Counted from the stretch's first letter, positions 20,464-31,854 are shown. The stretch: DNA of 64,000 nucleotides from Xenorhabdus thuongxuanensis (GCF_001908095.1 NZ_MKGR01000012.1:1-64000); one strand, 5' to 3'. Notes: generated by a model not told the origin, from the letters alone. A program made the numbers and translations.

Positions 20464-20652
20464 TTTTAGTTCCTTATAAATCACGATACAAATTAGCAGG
20501 GTTAATGGCTCAGAGAAAGCATTGGTCTGTCAATCAGCGTAAAGTTATACTGCCACCTCAAGCAGCATGGTTAGATATTGATTCACAATGGTTATAAAGA
20601 AAAGGTATACCAAACATTAAATATTTCATTGCCCAATATCAGGTGATTTAAC

Positions 20653-21255
20653 ATGACGCATCCAAAAATCAGTGGCGCAATTCTGGCGGGAGGATTATCC
20701 ACCCGCATGGGGGGAAACGATAAAGGATTACTGAAATTTAACAATGCCCCACTATACCAACACATTGCCACCAGATTGCAGCCACAGGTTCATGAACTGT
20801 TGATTAATGCCAATCGCAATCTGGAAATTTATCATCAGAGTGGCTATCCCATCATACCGGATATCATTGCCGATTTTTCCGGACCATTGGCAGGTATGTT
20901 GGCGGTTTTAAAAAGCGCCATCCACGAATGGGTGGTATTTGTCCCTTGCGATGTCCCCAATTTCCCTGAAAACCTGGTCGCAAAACTGTGGCACTACAAA
21001 CAAAACGCTTGGGCTGCTTATGCACATGATTGCGTGCGGGCACATCCTACCTTGGTATTAATGAACCGCAGTCTAATCCCTCGTTTGGAAAGCTATCTCG
21101 CTTTGGGAGACAGAAAACTCATGTTCTTTATGCAGATGATTAAGGCAAAGGCGGTCTATTTTCCCAATCCCAACGCTTTCACTAACTTAAATACACCTGA
21201 AGAATGCCATAACTGGAAACACCGTCATTGGGAATGCCTTCAGGAGCCAGCATGA
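20653..21255 (+). CDS. mobA: molybdenum cofactor guanylyltransferase
   Basis: 200 residues. Transfers GMP from GTP to molybdopterin to make the MGD cofactor of molybdoenzymes. The nucleotidyltransferase signature AGGLSTRMGGNDKGLL is at residues 12-27, and DFSGPLAGML and CDVPNFP (metal-binding Asp) follow. TCAGGTG stands before the ATG. The last codons overlap the mobB start (ATGA), so the two are translationally coupled. Confidence 0.95.
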   Translation: MTHPKISGAILAGGLSTRMGGNDKGLLKFNNAPLYQHIATRLQPQVHELLINANRNLEIYHQSGYPIIPDIIADFSGPLAGMLAVLKSAIHEWVVFVPCDVPNFPENLVAKLWHYKQNAWAAYAHDCVRAHPTLVLMNRSLIPRLESYLALGDRKLMFFMQMIKAKAVYFPNPNAFTNLNTPEECHNWKHRHWECLQEPA

Positions 21256-21776
21256 ACCACAGCAGCAACAATACAACACTGCCTATTCTGGGTATCACCG
21301 CTTATAGTGGAACCGGAAAAACAACACTATTAAAGCAAGTCATTCCACTGTTACGCCAGCAATATATCCGCGTTGGACTAATTAAACATACTCATCACAA
21401 TATGGATGTCGATAATCCAGGCAAAGACAGCTATGAACTCCGCAAAGCAGGTGCTGCACAAACGTTAGTCGCCAGCCAACAGCGCTGGGCTTTAATGACT
21501 GAAACCCCAGAGTTACCAGAACCGGATCTTTACTATCTTGCCAGCCGATTTGATGCAAATTCGCTGGATCTGATTTTGGTTGAAGGGTTCAAACAAGAAC
21601 CAATCCCCAAAATAGCACTTTATCGAGATGGCCTGAATCATACCGTTGATAAGATCCTCGATCCCTATGTAATAGCAATTGCCAGCGATATTGCGCTGGC
21701 AACACCACTTCCACAACTTAATATCAATCAGCCAGAACAAGTAGCAGCATTTATTACCAAGTGGTTATATCAATAA
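21252..21776 (+). CDS. mobB: molybdopterin-guanine dinucleotide biosynthesis protein MobB
   Basis: 174 residues. GTP-binding accessory protein of MGD synthesis. Walker A motif in ITAYSGTGKTTL (about 15-26), LIKHTHHN, and LILVEGFKQEP typical of MobB. The ATG at 21252 overlaps the mobA stop and has CAGGAG in front. An in-frame start eight codons earlier lies within mobA and is not supported. Confidence 0.93.
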   Translation: MNHSSNNTTLPILGITAYSGTGKTTLLKQVIPLLRQQYIRVGLIKHTHHNMDVDNPGKDSYELRKAGAAQTLVASQQRWALMTETPELPEPDLYYLASRFDANSLDLILVEGFKQEPIPKIALYRDGLNHTVDKILDPYVIAIASDIALATPLPQLNINQPEQVAAFITKWLYQ

Positions 21777-21905
21777 TCATGGTGACGCCAATTACCCTCC
21801 GTTATCATTATTACATTGACAAACAGAGGGTTAAACCAGTCTTATCTTCCATTTGGTGACATGCGAAAATATTTGCTGTCACTCGGCCTGATGTCCCCTT
21901 TTGCC

Positions 21906-22205
21906 TTACTTCCCTTCCGGCATCAAACCAACAAACGTCGTTTTTTGGCGAGGCTCGGTCATCAATGCTTCTAGTTTTTCGACACAGCGCAAGTAATGGG
22001 GTGTTTTCTTATGCGCCGCAACAGCCTCTTCATCAGCATAGGCTTCATAGATATAAAAGCGGGTTGGGATATTTTCATCACGTAATACATCGAACCGTAA
22101 ATTGCCTGGCTCTTTAACAGAACCGAGGTGATTATCCCGAAATACTTCGATAAATTCGTCTATCTTGTCAGCCTTAACATTAATTTCCACTAATGTGACA
22201 TGCAT
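21906..22205 (-). CDS. lsrG: autoinducer-2 degrading protein LsrG
   Basis: 99 residues, an antibiotic-biosynthesis-monooxygenase-fold (ABM) protein matching E. coli LsrG from [10 protein letters not shown] to FVGLMP. It isomerises phospho-AI-2, the substrate passed on to LsrF. It is the last gene of lsrACDBFG and starts four bases after the lsrF stop. The eight upstream in-frame codons lie within lsrF and are unlikely to be translated. Confidence 0.95.
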   Translation of the reverse strand: MHVTLVEINVKADKIDEFIEVFRDNHLGSVKEPGNLRFDVLRDENIPTRFYIYEAYADEEAVAAHKKTPHYLRCVEKLEALMTEPRQKTTFVGLMPEGK

Positions 22206-22209
22206 ATTA

Positions 22210-23091
22210 TTACCCCTTGGCTTTTTCACTCAGGAAAAGCTCATAAGCCTGAGCAGGTTTCTCATTATGATGCACTACAGCCTGCACAGCTTTCAGCATC
22301 GCAACAGGAGCTTCCGACTGGAAGATATTGCGTCCCATATCCACACCAGATGCCCCCTGATCAATCGCCTGATAGCACATATTCAACGCATCCAGTTCCG
22401 GTAATTTCTTACCACCTGCAATCACAATCGGCACTGGGCAGCCCGCCACCACTCGCTCAAAACCGTTATCGACATAGTAGGTTTTGATAATGTTCGCTCC
22501 TATTTCGGCTGCAATGCGAGTCGCCAGCGAGAAATAACGTTGGTCACGCGCCATATCCTTACCGACGCCCGTCACCGCCATTGTTGGCATGCCATAACGT
22601 GTTCCCTGATCCACCAGCTTGATAATGTTCTTGATGGATTGATGTTCGTGCTCTGAACCGATATAAACCTGTGCCGCAACCGCACAGACGTTGAGACGAA
22701 GTGCATCTTCCATCGCTACCGCAACAACTTCATTGGAGAGTTCAGTCAGAATCGAGTTGGCTCCAGACGCACGCAGAACTACAGGTTTATTAGTTGCAGG
22801 CGGAACCTGACTGCGCAGGATACCGCGGGTACACATCAACACGTCGGTGTGTTCAAACAGCGGAGCGATATTGATATCAATACGTTCTAAACCTGTGGTT
22901 GGACCTTGAAAATAACCGTGATCAAATGCCAACATCACCGTTTTACGAGTGGTGGGGTTGAAAATACGTGACAAACGGGACTGCATACCCCAATCCAGCG
23001 CACCACAGCCTTTCAGTTCAAACAGCGTGTTCTGTTGCGGTGTATTAATGCCAAAATCTTTACCATCTTTGATATCATCTAAATCTGCCAT
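22210..23091 (-). CDS. lsrF: 3-hydroxy-5-phosphonooxypentane-2,4-dione thiolase
   Basis: 293 residues (291 in E. coli). Class-I-aldolase-fold enzyme that transfers an acetyl group from processed phospho-AI-2 to CoA, ending the signal's catabolism. The N-terminus [14 protein letters not shown] and [25 protein letters not shown] (Schiff-base lysine) and [12 protein letters not shown] are conserved. It follows lsrB by 46 bp. The match to E. coli LsrF is close throughout. Confidence 0.96.
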   Translation of the reverse strand: MADLDDIKDGKDFGINTPQQNTLFELKGCGALDWGMQSRLSRIFNPTTRKTVMLAFDHGYFQGPTTGLERIDINIAPLFEHTDVLMCTRGILRSQVPPATNKPVVLRASGANSILTELSNEVVAVAMEDALRLNVCAVAAQVYIGSEHEHQSIKNIIKLVDQGTRYGMPTMAVTGVGKDMARDQRYFSLATRIAAEIGANIIKTYYVDNGFERVVAGCPVPIVIAGGKKLPELDALNMCYQAIDQGASGVDMGRNIFQSEAPVAMLKAVQAVVHHNEKPAQAYELFLSEKAKG

Positions 23092-23137
23092 TTCTCCCTC
23101 CAGAAAGGTGTCAGGGGCTGCATACCAGCCCCATGAA

Positions 23138-24157
23138 TTAGAAATCGTACTGATTGATATTGTCCTTGGTGAAAATTACCCGCTCCGGCATAACAACAAT
23201 GCCGTTGCCTTCCGCCTCATAACGGTATCCCTGTACACTATTGGGTGAGATTTCAACGCTGCCAATACCAGGAATATTCAACTTATCTCCCACATTTAGC
23301 TCGCCTTTTTGCAATATCTCATTGGTAACATGAATGGCTATCTTGCCCTGCTTGACCACATCCCACAAAGCGAACTGTTTGACCGTACCATTTTCAACAT
23401 AAGGACGCATGACATTCGGGGTACTGAACCCAACAATCGCGACGTCTTGACGCTTCAGGTTTTCTGCTGCCTGAGCCGCCGCAGGCAAGGCATTGGCATC
23501 TGGAGCGATAATCACATCCAAGTCCTCCCACGCTTTCAGAATGCCTTCCGCCGTCTGCAAAGATTTGGGGGCATCGTTATAGCCAAATCGGGTGGTGACA
23601 ATTTCCCAATTCGGGTGTTCCTCTGCAATTTTCGCCTTAGCTTCTTTAACCCATTGATTCTGATCCGTCACTGTCGGACTGGAATAGAAAAATGCTACTT
23701 TCGCTTTTTCTTTTTTCATCTGATTTGCAGCCATATCCACCAAAATCTCCCCCAACTGCTTTGGCGTTCCTTGATCGATATAGATAGAACGGCATTCTGG
23801 CGCAGTATCAGAATCCCACGTCAATACCTTGACACCACGCTTCATGGCGCGTTTCAAAGCCGGGCACAATCCATCTGGTGACACAGCTGAAACCACAATC
23901 GCATCATAGCCTTGGTTAACAAAGTTATTAATAAGCTGAACCTGCCCCGCAACGCTCGGCTCTGTCGGGCCATCGTAAGTGACTTCAATACCCAGCTTCT
24001 TGCCTGCTTCCACTGCACCCTGCCCACCACTGGTAAAGAACCCAACACCGACCAATTTAGGTATAAATGCAATTTTCTCTGCCGCCTGAACCCAGGAAAC
24101 ACATCCCAGGCTTAATGCAGCAGCCAAAGCCAGTTTTTTCATTGTTGGTGCTTTCAT
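23138..24157 (-). CDS. lsrB: AI-2 periplasmic binding protein LsrB
   Basis: 339 residues. A signal peptide (about 1-25, ending VQA) is followed by a type-I periplasmic binding fold. [34 protein letters not shown] and [17 protein letters not shown] line the AI-2 pocket in known LsrB proteins, and [10 protein letters not shown], with its ligand-contacting Asp, is kept. It delivers AI-2 to LsrCD. GGAGATAGATAGGT precedes the first ATG, which I take as start. Confidence 0.96.
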   Translation of the reverse strand: MKAPTMKKLALAAALSLGCVSWVQAAEKIAFIPKLVGVGFFTSGGQGAVEAGKKLGIEVTYDGPTEPSVAGQVQLINNFVNQGYDAIVVSAVSPDGLCPALKRAMKRGVKVLTWDSDTAPECRSIYIDQGTPKQLGEILVDMAANQMKKEKAKVAFFYSSPTVTDQNQWVKEAKAKIAEEHPNWEIVTTRFGYNDAPKSLQTAEGILKAWEDLDVIIAPDANALPAAAQAAENLKRQDVAIVGFSTPNVMRPYVENGTVKQFALWDVVKQGKIAIHVTNEILQKGELNVGDKLNIPGIGSVEISPNSVQGYRYEAEGNGIVVMPERVIFTKDNINQYDF

Positions 24158-24197
24158 ACCTATCTATCTCCATTTATTTTTATTTCAAGATCGTCTT

Positions 24198-25226
24198 TTA
24201 TGTTTCAGAAATATGTTGTTGTGAAACAGAAGCCCTTCGACGTTGCCACCAGTCACAGATTTGATGACGATGCAATGAAGCGGATCGTCCTATCACAGCT
24301 ACAATCAGCAAGGCACCAGACAATGCACTGGATATCTGGTTAGGAATTCCCACCATCTGCAATCCTTGCTGCAAATAACCCACCAGCAAAACAGCCAGTG
24401 CCGTACCCATAATCGAGCCAGCACCACCATAAATATTTGCTCCTCCTAGCACTACAGCAGTAATGGCTGGCATCAGGAAAGAACTTCCCAAATCGGAACG
24501 CGCCGAACCAAAATAGGAGACCAAAATAATCGCCGCTACTGCCGAAGCCAGTCCTGTTAAAGCGTATAACAAGCACAAAGTTTGATTTACAGGGATAGCA
24601 CCATACCGGGCAACACGGTTGTTCTGCCCAATAAGAAAAATATTACGGCCACAGTGGGTGCGATGCATAAATAACCAGCATACCAACACAAAAAGTATAA
24701 AGATGATCAAAGGAACAGGTAGGTCGAGCAGTGTCAGGTTGGCAAAATCTGTAAATGTATCAGGAAAACCGCCAATGCCTTCATATCCCGTTGTACCGGA
24801 TAGTCCCGACAGCAGTAAGGCACTACCACCAAACAGATACATCGTGCCGAGCGTAATTACCAACGGATTCACACCAGTATAAAAAATCAGGGCAGCATTA
24901 ATCAGGCCACACAGCCCTCCGATAAGTAAAGTTAAAGGAATTGCTACAATCATCGGTAAACCAGCCTGATACATGACGCCCAATGCAATAGCACACAAGC
25001 CGATAATCGAACCAAAAGAGATATCAATACCACCGCTGACAATCACCATCGTTAACGGCAACGCGATAATACCGATGCAGATAAAATCGCTGGTACTGAA
25101 CAATAGTACGTTAATATCCAGCATCCTTGGATTAACTATGCCAAATAGTAAAATTTCCGTAACCAGCAACACCAAAAGCAACGTTTCCCAACCATAACGT
25201 TGCCCATAGCGTTGTATCATATTCAT
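24198..25226 (-). CDS. lsrD: AI-2 ABC transporter permease LsrD
   Basis: 342 residues, slightly longer than E. coli's 330, mostly at the C-terminus. BPD_transp_2 family permease with eight to ten hydrophobic segments. LLFSTSDFICIGIIALPLTMVIVSGG and ITAVVLGGANIYGGAGSIMGT are almost identical to E. coli LsrD. The ATG at 25226 shares one base with the lsrC stop (TAATG), so translation is coupled. A second in-frame ATG is two codons downstream. It pairs with LsrC in the inner membrane. Confidence 0.95.
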   Translation of the reverse strand: MNMIQRYGQRYGWETLLLVLLVTEILLFGIVNPRMLDINVLLFSTSDFICIGIIALPLTMVIVSGGIDISFGSIIGLCAIALGVMYQAGLPMIVAIPLTLLIGGLCGLINAALIFYTGVNPLVITLGTMYLFGGSALLLSGLSGTTGYEGIGGFPDTFTDFANLTLLDLPVPLIIFILFVLVCWLFMHRTHCGRNIFLIGQNNRVARYGAIPVNQTLCLLYALTGLASAVAAIILVSYFGSARSDLGSSFLMPAITAVVLGGANIYGGAGSIMGTALAVLLVGYLQQGLQMVGIPNQISSALSGALLIVAVIGRSASLHRHQICDWWQRRRASVSQQHISET

Positions 25227-26236
25227 TATGGCCTCCCGTTTCTTGTAGTGTTTTTATTTATTGGTTCAAGGAAACGGGTGTAACGTTGCTGGCGTAAATT
25301 CTTACCAACGGCACTGCGTAAACGCCCATCCAGCACTAACACCACTAACAGGACAAGGCCAGCAATAAAATCATTCCACCATGCCGATAACTTGAGTAAT
25401 ACCAGCACACTATCAATTTGCGTTAGAAAATATGCTCCTAAGATCGCCCCAATGACAGTACCAACTCCCCCCAGCAAACTTATACCACCTAATACACAGG
25501 CAGCGATGGCTTTCATCTCCAGCCCATTCCCCGTTTGATTCGGAATAAAGCCAATTTGTGCTACAAACACAATACCTGCCAATGCTGCCATCACACCATT
25601 TACAGTAAATGCAGTGATACGAATACCATTGACGGGAGCACCAAGCTGATGGGCACCTTGCAGATTATCACCCGTGGCATAAAACCCACAGCCAAACTCA
25701 GTCTTCTTTAACATCCATGCCATAAACAGAATTAATAACATCAACAACCAGCCGATTGGTGAAATACCAAATAGCATTGGTCTGGAGAGATCTTTAACTC
25801 CAGCAGGCAAACCTTCGATCCATTTACCACCAGTTAACAACAGCATTAGTCCACGGTATAAGCCGAGTGTGCCCAACGTGGCAACAATAGCCGGAATTTT
25901 CAACCATGCTACCAACACACCGTTAATCAACCCTGCCATCATTCCAATCAGCAACGTAATTAAACAGGCAACCGCCAACGGAAGCCCTGTATTAAGCAAC
26001 ATTCCCAACACTACAGCACATAATCCGGTAGTTGAACCAACAGACACATCAATATTGCGAGTCAACATTACCAACGTGGCACCCATTGCTAATAAAATAA
26101 GGATTTGGGCATTACCGAAGATCATAGTGACAGTTTGGAGACTAAAAGCATGGCGATCGAGGCTCCCTAACAAAGCAAACAATCCCAAAATGGCGATCAA
26201 TGCTGTAACTTCTCGGTTATTCTGGATGAATTTCAA
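25226..26236 (-). CDS. lsrC: AI-2 ABC transporter permease LsrC
   Basis: About 336 residues from the preferred start. BPD_transp_2 permease with [39 protein letters not shown] and [16 protein letters not shown] conserved with E. coli. The homologous N-terminus (LKFIQNNRE) begins at a TTG at 26236 with GGGGAACG just upstream. An ATG at 26278 is the alternative and would add 14 residues with no family match. Either way the gene overlaps the end of lsrA (20 or 62 bases). Confidence 0.93.
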   Translation of the reverse strand: MKFIQNNREVTALIAILGLFALLGSLDRHAFSLQTVTMIFGNAQILILLAMGATLVMLTRNIDVSVGSTTGLCAVVLGMLLNTGLPLAVACLITLLIGMMAGLINGVLVAWLKIPAIVATLGTLGLYRGLMLLLTGGKWIEGLPAGVKDLSRPMLFGISPIGWLLMLLILFMAWMLKKTEFGCGFYATGDNLQGAHQLGAPVNGIRITAFTVNGVMAALAGIVFVAQIGFIPNQTGNGLEMKAIAACVLGGISLLGGVGTVIGAILGAYFLTQIDSVLVLLKLSAWWNDFIAGLVLLVVLVLDGRLRSAVGKNLRQQRYTRFLEPINKNTTRNGRP

Positions 26237-27788
26237 TATGACGTTCCCCAAAAGAAAGGCGCATAATCTCGTCCACATTCATGTGGTCTCTATCAAGCTG
26301 CCCACAAAGTTCACCGTGATGCATGACCAGTATGCGATCAGATAACTGAACAATTTCATCAAGATCAGAAGAAATCAGGAGAATCGCCACCTGCTGGCTG
26401 GCGATGTTATGAATAAGTTGATAGATATCATTACGTGCCCCGACATCAACACCACGCGTTGGTTCATCAATGATCAGCACCGTAGGATTGGCTTCCAAAC
26501 ATTTAGCAATTAAAATCTTTTGTTGATTACCGCCAGACAGAGTACGTGCAAACTGATTTACATTGTGGAATCGAATATTTAGTGCTTGGCGATATCGTTC
26601 CAATACTCCGACATCGTGGGCGGAACGCGTCCAGAAAGTACTTCGGCTGTGCGTCAGCGAACAAACATTCCAACTCAAAAAAGCGTCAAGAAACAATCCA
26701 GAAGCCTGCCGATCTTCAGGCAGATAAACCAACCCACGCCGCAATCGCTCTGCTGTATCTAGTTTATTGATTATTTGCTGTCGGAAACGAATTTCACCAC
26801 CCGCAATCGGGCGCAATCCATATATCGTCTCCGCCAGTTCCGTACGACCTGCTCCCACAACACCAGACAAACCAACAATTTCCCCCGCTCTTAGTGTCAG
26901 GGAAATATCACGGAATCCCTCTCCACACAGAGAAGTCACCTCCAAGATGGGGATTTTTGGTATGTTATCTGATACATTACCGCTAGCATTCAAGCTCAAT
27001 TTTTGATTATCAACCAACGCAATTGATTTTACCGCAGGTGTAATCGCCTGAATTATTGCTTCCGTTGTAAAGCGCTCAATTTCGCCGCTAAGAGCGATCC
27101 CTCCATCTCGTATCACACTGACATAATCCGCAATCTGACGAATTTCAGGCAATTTGTGGGAAATGAAAATAACCCCCACCTGTTGTTGCTGTAATTCCCA
27201 TATTCGTGCAAACAAACGCTCGGTTTCTGCGGGTGTCAACGAGGCAGTCGGCTCATCCAAAATCAAAATACGAGAATTACGCATCAGGCCACGTATAATC
27301 TCCACCAACTGCTGATTTGCTACATTCAAACCACCTGCTGGCTCCTTTAAGTCAATTTGGCAATCAAGCTGAATCAGTAATTCATGCATTCGACTTTTAC
27401 TAGCTTGATGTTTTGGCAAACGAAACAGAATATTTTCCTGGACGGAAAGATTGGGAAATAACAAAGGTTCTTGTGGAACCAAATAAATGCCCAGTTGATG
27501 CGCTTTCGCAGGAGTTAGATAGCTGACGGTTGCACCATCAACAATCAAGGTTCCGACATCTGGTTGTTCAATACCAGCAATGATTTTCACCAAAGTTGAT
27601 TTACCAGCACCATTTCCACCTAATAATGCATGAACCTGCCCTGGCATCAGAGAGAAATCAATCTGCTTCAACACCATTAAGCCAGAAAACTGCTTACTGA
27701 TCCCACGAGCAACCAAAAGCGGAGTACTGTTAGTAGGGTTCAGACAAGACAGATCATTGGTATTAGTGGCAGTATTGCTCTGTGACAT
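26217..27788 (-). CDS. lsrA: AI-2 import ATP-binding protein LsrA
   Basis: About 523 residues with two ABC cassettes, as in RbsA-like importers. Cassette 1 has [10 protein letters not shown] (Walker A) and [15 protein letters not shown] (Walker B). Cassette 2 has a degenerate Walker A ([11 protein letters not shown]), LSGGNQQK signature and [18 protein letters not shown]. Start at 27788 has ATGAGGTACGTA in front; the 19 upstream in-frame codons fall in the promoter region. It is the first gene of lsrACDBFG, divergent from lsrR. The N-terminal extension before the first cassette (about 25 residues, Asn/Thr-rich) is longer than in E. coli. Confidence 0.96.
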   Translation of the reverse strand: MSQSNTATNTNDLSCLNPTNSTPLLVARGISKQFSGLMVLKQIDFSLMPGQVHALLGGNGAGKSTLVKIIAGIEQPDVGTLIVDGATVSYLTPAKAHQLGIYLVPQEPLLFPNLSVQENILFRLPKHQASKSRMHELLIQLDCQIDLKEPAGGLNVANQQLVEIIRGLMRNSRILILDEPTASLTPAETERLFARIWELQQQQVGVIFISHKLPEIRQIADYVSVIRDGGIALSGEIERFTTEAIIQAITPAVKSIALVDNQKLSLNASGNVSDNIPKIPILEVTSLCGEGFRDISLTLRAGEIVGLSGVVGAGRTELAETIYGLRPIAGGEIRFRQQIINKLDTAERLRRGLVYLPEDRQASGLFLDAFLSWNVCSLTHSRSTFWTRSAHDVGVLERYRQALNIRFHNVNQFARTLSGGNQQKILIAKCLEANPTVLIIDEPTRGVDVGARNDIYQLIHNIASQQVAILLISSDLDEIVQLSDRILVMHHGELCGQLDRDHMNVDEIMRLSFGERHIEIHPE

Positions 27789-28026
27789 TACGTACCTCAT
27801 GGCATTTTGGGTTTGCGTTTCTGACACCGATACGAAATTGAACATTTATTTATTTTAAATACATTTGCTCAAGACTCTAATGCAAAACTTAAGATTTTTT
27901 CAATAATTAGATCACATTTTGTGAAAAAATTAGATCTACATTAAAATATGTTCAAATTTTACAATAATCTTCTAGTACATTAGAGATATTTATGCTTATT
28001 CTTTCCTCGTGGATAAAGAAGTTATT
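27789..28026. promoter_or_regulatory. lsrA-lsrR divergent control region
   Basis: 238 bp between divergent lsrA and lsrR. Two near-identical 14-15 bp direct copies, AATTAGATCACATT at 27905-27918 and AATTAGATCTACATT at 27928-27942, lie 23 bp apart. TGTGA occurs on both strands near the first copy (CRP half-sites). TGTTCAAAT (about 27949-27957) lies to their right. LsrR and CRP regulate this promoter in E. coli; which repeat serves which protein is inference. Confidence 0.5.
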
Positions 28027-29037
28027 ATGTCGACCAAATTAAGTAAGAAACAATCAGTATCAGAGAAAAGCGTATTATCCGAGGAAATTGACTATTCAAG
28101 CTACAACTATCCAGGAAACAGCATGAGTGAAGAAGAGCTGATGGCTCGCATTGCCTGGTTTTACTATCACGATGGTCTGACGCAAGGAGACATCGGTGAA
28201 TTACTCGGCCTCAGTCGCCTGAAGGTCTCCCGTCTGTTAGAGAAAGGGCGACAGTCTGGCGTGATTCGCGTTCAGATCAATTCACGCTATGAAGGGTGTT
28301 TGGAGTTGGAAAATGCTTTACAAAAACGCTTTAATCTCAAACAAGTTCGCGTATTACCTGCCCTTGATGGCATGAATCTCAATGCCCGTCTCGGTATCGG
28401 AGCCGCTCACCTATTAATGGCGCTGATTGAACCTCACCAGCTATTGGCTATTGGATTTGGTGAAGCGCCCATGTACACTTTGCAGTATCTGAGCGGTTTT
28501 ATCTCATCCCAGCAAATTCGGTTAGTGACCTTGTCAGGAGGTGTTGGTCCTTATATGACTGGCATCGGCCAGCTTGATGCTGCCTGTCCTGTCAGCATCA
28601 TTCCTGCACCACTGCGAGCCTCCACCCAACAAGTCGCGGCAACATTCCGCGAAGAACGCAGTGTACGGGACGTGATTTTGGCAGCTTGTGCAGCCGATAC
28701 CGCCATCGTCGGAATCGGCGCCATCAAACAGAAGCAAAACGCAACAATCATGCGTTCCGGCTATATCAGCGATGGTGAACAATTGATGTTTGGCCGCAAA
28801 GGTGCTATCGGAGACATTCTTGGCTATTTCTTCAATATGGAAGGTGAATTGGTTAGCGATATTGATATCCATCAGGAACTGATCGGTATCTCATTGCCAG
28901 AAATAAAAACCATCCCGAACGTGATTGGTGTGGCTGGTGGCATCGAAAAAGCAGACGCTATCGTTGCTGCACTGAAAGGAGGTTACATCAACTCACTGGT
29001 GACAGAAGAAAAGACCGCGAAAGCTATGCTGATTTGA
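28027..29037 (+). CDS. lsrR: AI-2-responsive transcriptional repressor LsrR
   Basis: 336 residues. SorC/DeoR-type repressor: an N-terminal helix-turn-helix, [20 protein letters not shown] then [18 protein letters not shown], and a C-terminal sugar-phosphate sensor domain with [37 protein letters not shown] and [13 protein letters not shown]. Phospho-AI-2 binding relieves repression of lsr. An in-frame GTG six codons upstream is possible, but the ATG at 28027, with AAAGAAG in front, is more likely. The N-terminus is about 20 residues longer than in E. coli. It is followed by lsrK after 71 bp. Confidence 0.95.
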   Translation: MSTKLSKKQSVSEKSVLSEEIDYSSYNYPGNSMSEEELMARIAWFYYHDGLTQGDIGELLGLSRLKVSRLLEKGRQSGVIRVQINSRYEGCLELENALQKRFNLKQVRVLPALDGMNLNARLGIGAAHLLMALIEPHQLLAIGFGEAPMYTLQYLSGFISSQQIRLVTLSGGVGPYMTGIGQLDAACPVSIIPAPLRASTQQVAATFREERSVRDVILAACAADTAIVGIGAIKQKQNATIMRSGYISDGEQLMFGRKGAIGDILGYFFNMEGELVSDIDIHQELIGISLPEIKTIPNVIGVAGGIEKADAIVAALKGGYINSLVTEEKTAKAMLI

Positions 29038-29108
29038 TCGACTAATAATCTCTATCCATCCCCTGTGCCATATCGAATAAGAAGATAATAACAGACGAGG
29101 ATAGTATT

Positions 29109-30701
29109 ATGAATCAATGCGCTCATGCTCACCCATCAAGGAAGTATTTGATGGCGCTTGATGCAGGAACTGGCAGTATCCGTGCAGTTATATTTGATCT
29201 CGAAGGGAATCAGGTTTCCGTTGGACAAGCTGAATGGATACACCATCCTGTGGCAAATGTTGCGGGTTCAATGGAATTTGATCTGAAAAATAACTGGCAA
29301 CTAGCCTGCCAATGCATTCGGCAAGCACTGCAAAAGGCGGAACTGCCTGCCAATGCGATTCAAGGCGTTGCCGCCTGTTCAATGCGGGAAGGGATTGTCC
29401 TTTATAATCGCGACGGCGATCCTATCTGGGCGTGTGCCAATGTAGATGCCCGCTCCAGCCATGAAGTTAGCGAGCTGAAAGAGCTTTACAATAATACCTT
29501 TGAATATGACGTCTACCGCTATTCCGGCCAAACATTGGCATTAGGAGCAATGCCACGTCTGCTTTGGCTAGCACACCATCGTCCTGATATCTATCAACAA
29601 GCCAGTACCCTAACCATGATCAGTGATTGGCTGGCTTATATGCTAAGTGACGAACTGGCCGTTGATCCCTCTAACGCGGGCACAACAGGCATGCTGGATT
29701 TAACCAGCCGCGACTGGCGCCCAAGCTTGTTGGAAATGGCCGGTTTGCGCTCTGACATCCTCTCTCCCGTCAAAGAAACGGGAACCTTGCTCGGCTATAT
29801 TACGGAAAAGGCAGCGGCAGAATGCGGCCTGAGCAGCGGCACCCCCGTGATTATGGGCGGCGGAGACGTTCAACTCGGCTGTCTTGGTATTGGTGTCGTT
29901 AAACCCGCCCAAACCGCAGTACTCGGCGGAACATTCTGGCAGCAAGTTGTCAATCTGCCTGAACCCATAACCGATCCAAATATGAATATTCGTATCAACC
30001 CGCACGTTATCCCCGGCATGGCACAAGCAGAATCTATTAGTTTCTTCACTGGTCTCACCATGCGCTGGTTCCGCGATGCTTTTTGCGCAGAAGAAAAATT
30101 GCTGGCAGAACGACTGGGCGTTGATGCCTATAATCTGCTGGAAGATATGGCGGCAAGGGTTCCTGCCGGTGCCTATGGTGTCATGCCGATTTTTTCCGAT
30201 GTCATGCGCTTTAAATCTTGGTATCACGCTGCCCCATCTTTCCTCAATCTCTCGATTGATCCGGAAAAATGCAACAAAGCAACGCTATTCAGGGCACTGG
30301 AAGAAAACGCAGCTATCGTCTCAGCCTGCAACCTCGATATGGTCTCGGCTTTCTCTGGCGTTCAACCAGATTCACTGGTCTTCGCTGGCGGTGGCTCAAA
30401 AGGCAAACTCTGGAGCCAAATTCTGTCTGATGTTACCGGATTACCTGTTCGAGTGCCTGTAGTAAAAGAAGCAACGGCATTGGGTTGTGCAATAGCGGCA
30501 GGGGTCGGTGTTGGATTATATGATTCCATGCCCGCGACGGGAGAAAGATTAGTACGTTGGGAGAGGGAATACCAACCGAATTTAAACCACCGTGAAGTTT
30601 ACCAGAAAGCGAAGAAGGATTGGCAGGCGGTGTATGCAGACCAACTGCATCTGGTGGATGATGGGCTGACGACTTCATTGTGGAAAGCGCCGGGATTGTG
30701 A
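29109..30701 (+). CDS. lsrK: autoinducer-2 kinase LsrK
   Basis: 530 residues, as in E. coli. FGGY carbohydrate-kinase family; phosphorylates internalised AI-2, which traps it and creates the LsrR ligand. [19 protein letters not shown] is the N-terminal phosphate-binding site, with [33 protein letters not shown] and [18 protein letters not shown] following. CAGACGAGG lies before the ATG. It is the second gene of lsrRK. With LsrACDBFG this gives a complete system; luxS is not in this window. Confidence 0.97.
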   Translation: MNQCAHAHPSRKYLMALDAGTGSIRAVIFDLEGNQVSVGQAEWIHHPVANVAGSMEFDLKNNWQLACQCIRQALQKAELPANAIQGVAACSMREGIVLYNRDGDPIWACANVDARSSHEVSELKELYNNTFEYDVYRYSGQTLALGAMPRLLWLAHHRPDIYQQASTLTMISDWLAYMLSDELAVDPSNAGTTGMLDLTSRDWRPSLLEMAGLRSDILSPVKETGTLLGYITEKAAAECGLSSGTPVIMGGGDVQLGCLGIGVVKPAQTAVLGGTFWQQVVNLPEPITDPNMNIRINPHVIPGMAQAESISFFTGLTMRWFRDAFCAEEKLLAERLGVDAYNLLEDMAARVPAGAYGVMPIFSDVMRFKSWYHAAPSFLNLSIDPEKCNKATLFRALEENAAIVSACNLDMVSAFSGVQPDSLVFAGGGSKGKLWSQILSDVTGLPVRVPVVKEATALGCAIAAGVGVGLYDSMPATGERLVRWEREYQPNLNHREVYQKAKKDWQAVYADQLHLVDDGLTTSLWKAPGL

Positions 30702-30708
30702 TTTTTTA

Positions 30709-30735
30709 TTGGCCTCTTTAACAATTAGAGGCCAA
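30709..30735. terminator. hairpin between lsrK and thioesterase gene
   Basis: TTGGCCTCT (30709-30717) and AGAGGCCAA (30727-30735) are perfect inverted copies between the convergent ends of lsrK and the thioesterase gene. Neither side has a proper T-tract after the stem, so it may act as a 3'-end stabiliser rather than a strong terminator. Confidence 0.5.
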
Positions 30736-30743
30736 TCAAATAA

Positions 30744-31130
30744 TCAATCAGCAATAGCACTCATGACAACTTCAGGGACTGTTGGACGCCCATTCACCAA
30801 ACAGGTTGCCACGAACGTAGCGTCAGCATATACAATACCATCAACCAAAATTTGTTGTTCGAAATTAACCCGACTACGTTTTTCGTTCTTGGTGACCTTG
30901 CAAGTCACTTCCATTCTATTTCCTTTTTGCAGGCTTTTTCTAAAACGTAAACTATATTCAAGAATGATATGCATGCGCCCCGCCTTAAACTCTTCTTCCA
31001 AGTCTAAACCTAACTCTTCTTTCATAAAAGCATGTCGTGCCCATTCCAAATAGAACGGATAATAAAGCCCATCAACAATATCTTGAAAATCAAGGTGTTG
31101 TTCGTCAACCAAATACTCTTTAGAAAACAT
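30744..31130 (-). CDS. 4HBT/hotdog-fold acyl-CoA thioesterase family protein
   Basis: 128 residues, the size of a single hotdog domain. The pattern HLDFQDIVDGLYYPFYLEWARHAFM is the 4HBT family N-terminal segment. Its Asp (in DFQD) stands where the catalytic Asp of YbgC/4-hydroxybenzoyl-CoA thioesterases is found. C-terminal strands are RSRVNFEQQIL and ADATFVATCLVNGR. The substrate is unknown; hydrolysis of an acyl-CoA thioester is inferred from fold. It is monocistronic, convergent with lsrK, with no clue from neighbours. Confidence 0.8.
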   Translation of the reverse strand: MFSKEYLVDEQHLDFQDIVDGLYYPFYLEWARHAFMKEELGLDLEEEFKAGRMHIILEYSLRFRKSLQKGNRMEVTCKVTKNEKRSRVNFEQQILVDGIVYADATFVATCLVNGRPTVPEVVMSAIAD

Positions 31131-31523
31131 TATATATCCTTAATAGCCATACTCATATTATCAATTAGATCATAAATAAACCTGACACCATAGAATATGT
31201 TTTGCTTATTTTTTTATTAATAATGTTATTTACATCACTCTTTAAAACATTATCCAATACAACCGTATTTACATACCTGCTTTTATTTTTGTAATATCAA
31301 AATCAATTTTTATATTTTTTAGTCAATTTTGCAATAATTCGATAAAATCTTTGTCAAAGCAAAAATATAACTACAATAGCAGAGAAATAGAATAGATCGC
31401 CTCCTAACACAAAGTAACCGTAAGCTATAACACTTGATGCCGAAAAGGAAAATATAAATTATTCAGTGAAAATAAAATACCATCATCTTAGATTTTCTCT
31501 ACTACAATTTATAACATTGTATC
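31131..31523. other. A+T-rich gap, no gene seen
   Basis: About 390 bp between the thioesterase start and a small rightward ORF. I see no terminator, RNA gene or protein-like ORF. If the downstream ORF is a broken NTF2-like gene, its N-terminal half should have been here, but no recognisable remnant is left. Confidence 0.5.
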
Positions 31524-31733
31524 TTGAATGTGACTATTTTATCTGTCGCAGAAAACGATAAAAATGTTCATACACATCACCTGGTTAAGGCTAATAAAAA
31601 AGATGGCTCTATGATTGAATTTGAAGTTTTTTCCAGATTTTTGGTGAATAATAATAGAATAACAGGTTGTTATGAACTAACAAGAAAAATTATGGGAAAT
31701 AAAGATGATAGTGACTTAGGATTTAGAAGTTAA
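31524..31733 (+). pseudogene. SnoaL/NTF2-like protein, C-terminal fragment
   Basis: 69 residues from a TTG at 31524 (GTG at 31530 is an alternative). The sequence THHLVKANKKDGSMIEFEVF, then SRF, NRITGCYELTRKI and a DLG-R ending resembles the last half of SnoaL-like/NTF2-fold proteins of about 130 residues. The first half, with helices and part of the pocket, is missing and there is no good ribosome binding site. I therefore favour a decayed gene over a functional small protein. Family recognition is by pattern only. Confidence 0.4.
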
Positions 31734-31854
31734 GGACGGTTTATCTTTCAACCATATAATTTATTCAGTTTATATTGGTAGCTATACCTGTATTTAATGA
31801 TATATAAAGGAATGATAAATATGCACTCACAAAAGAGGGAGAGATCGGTGAGAT

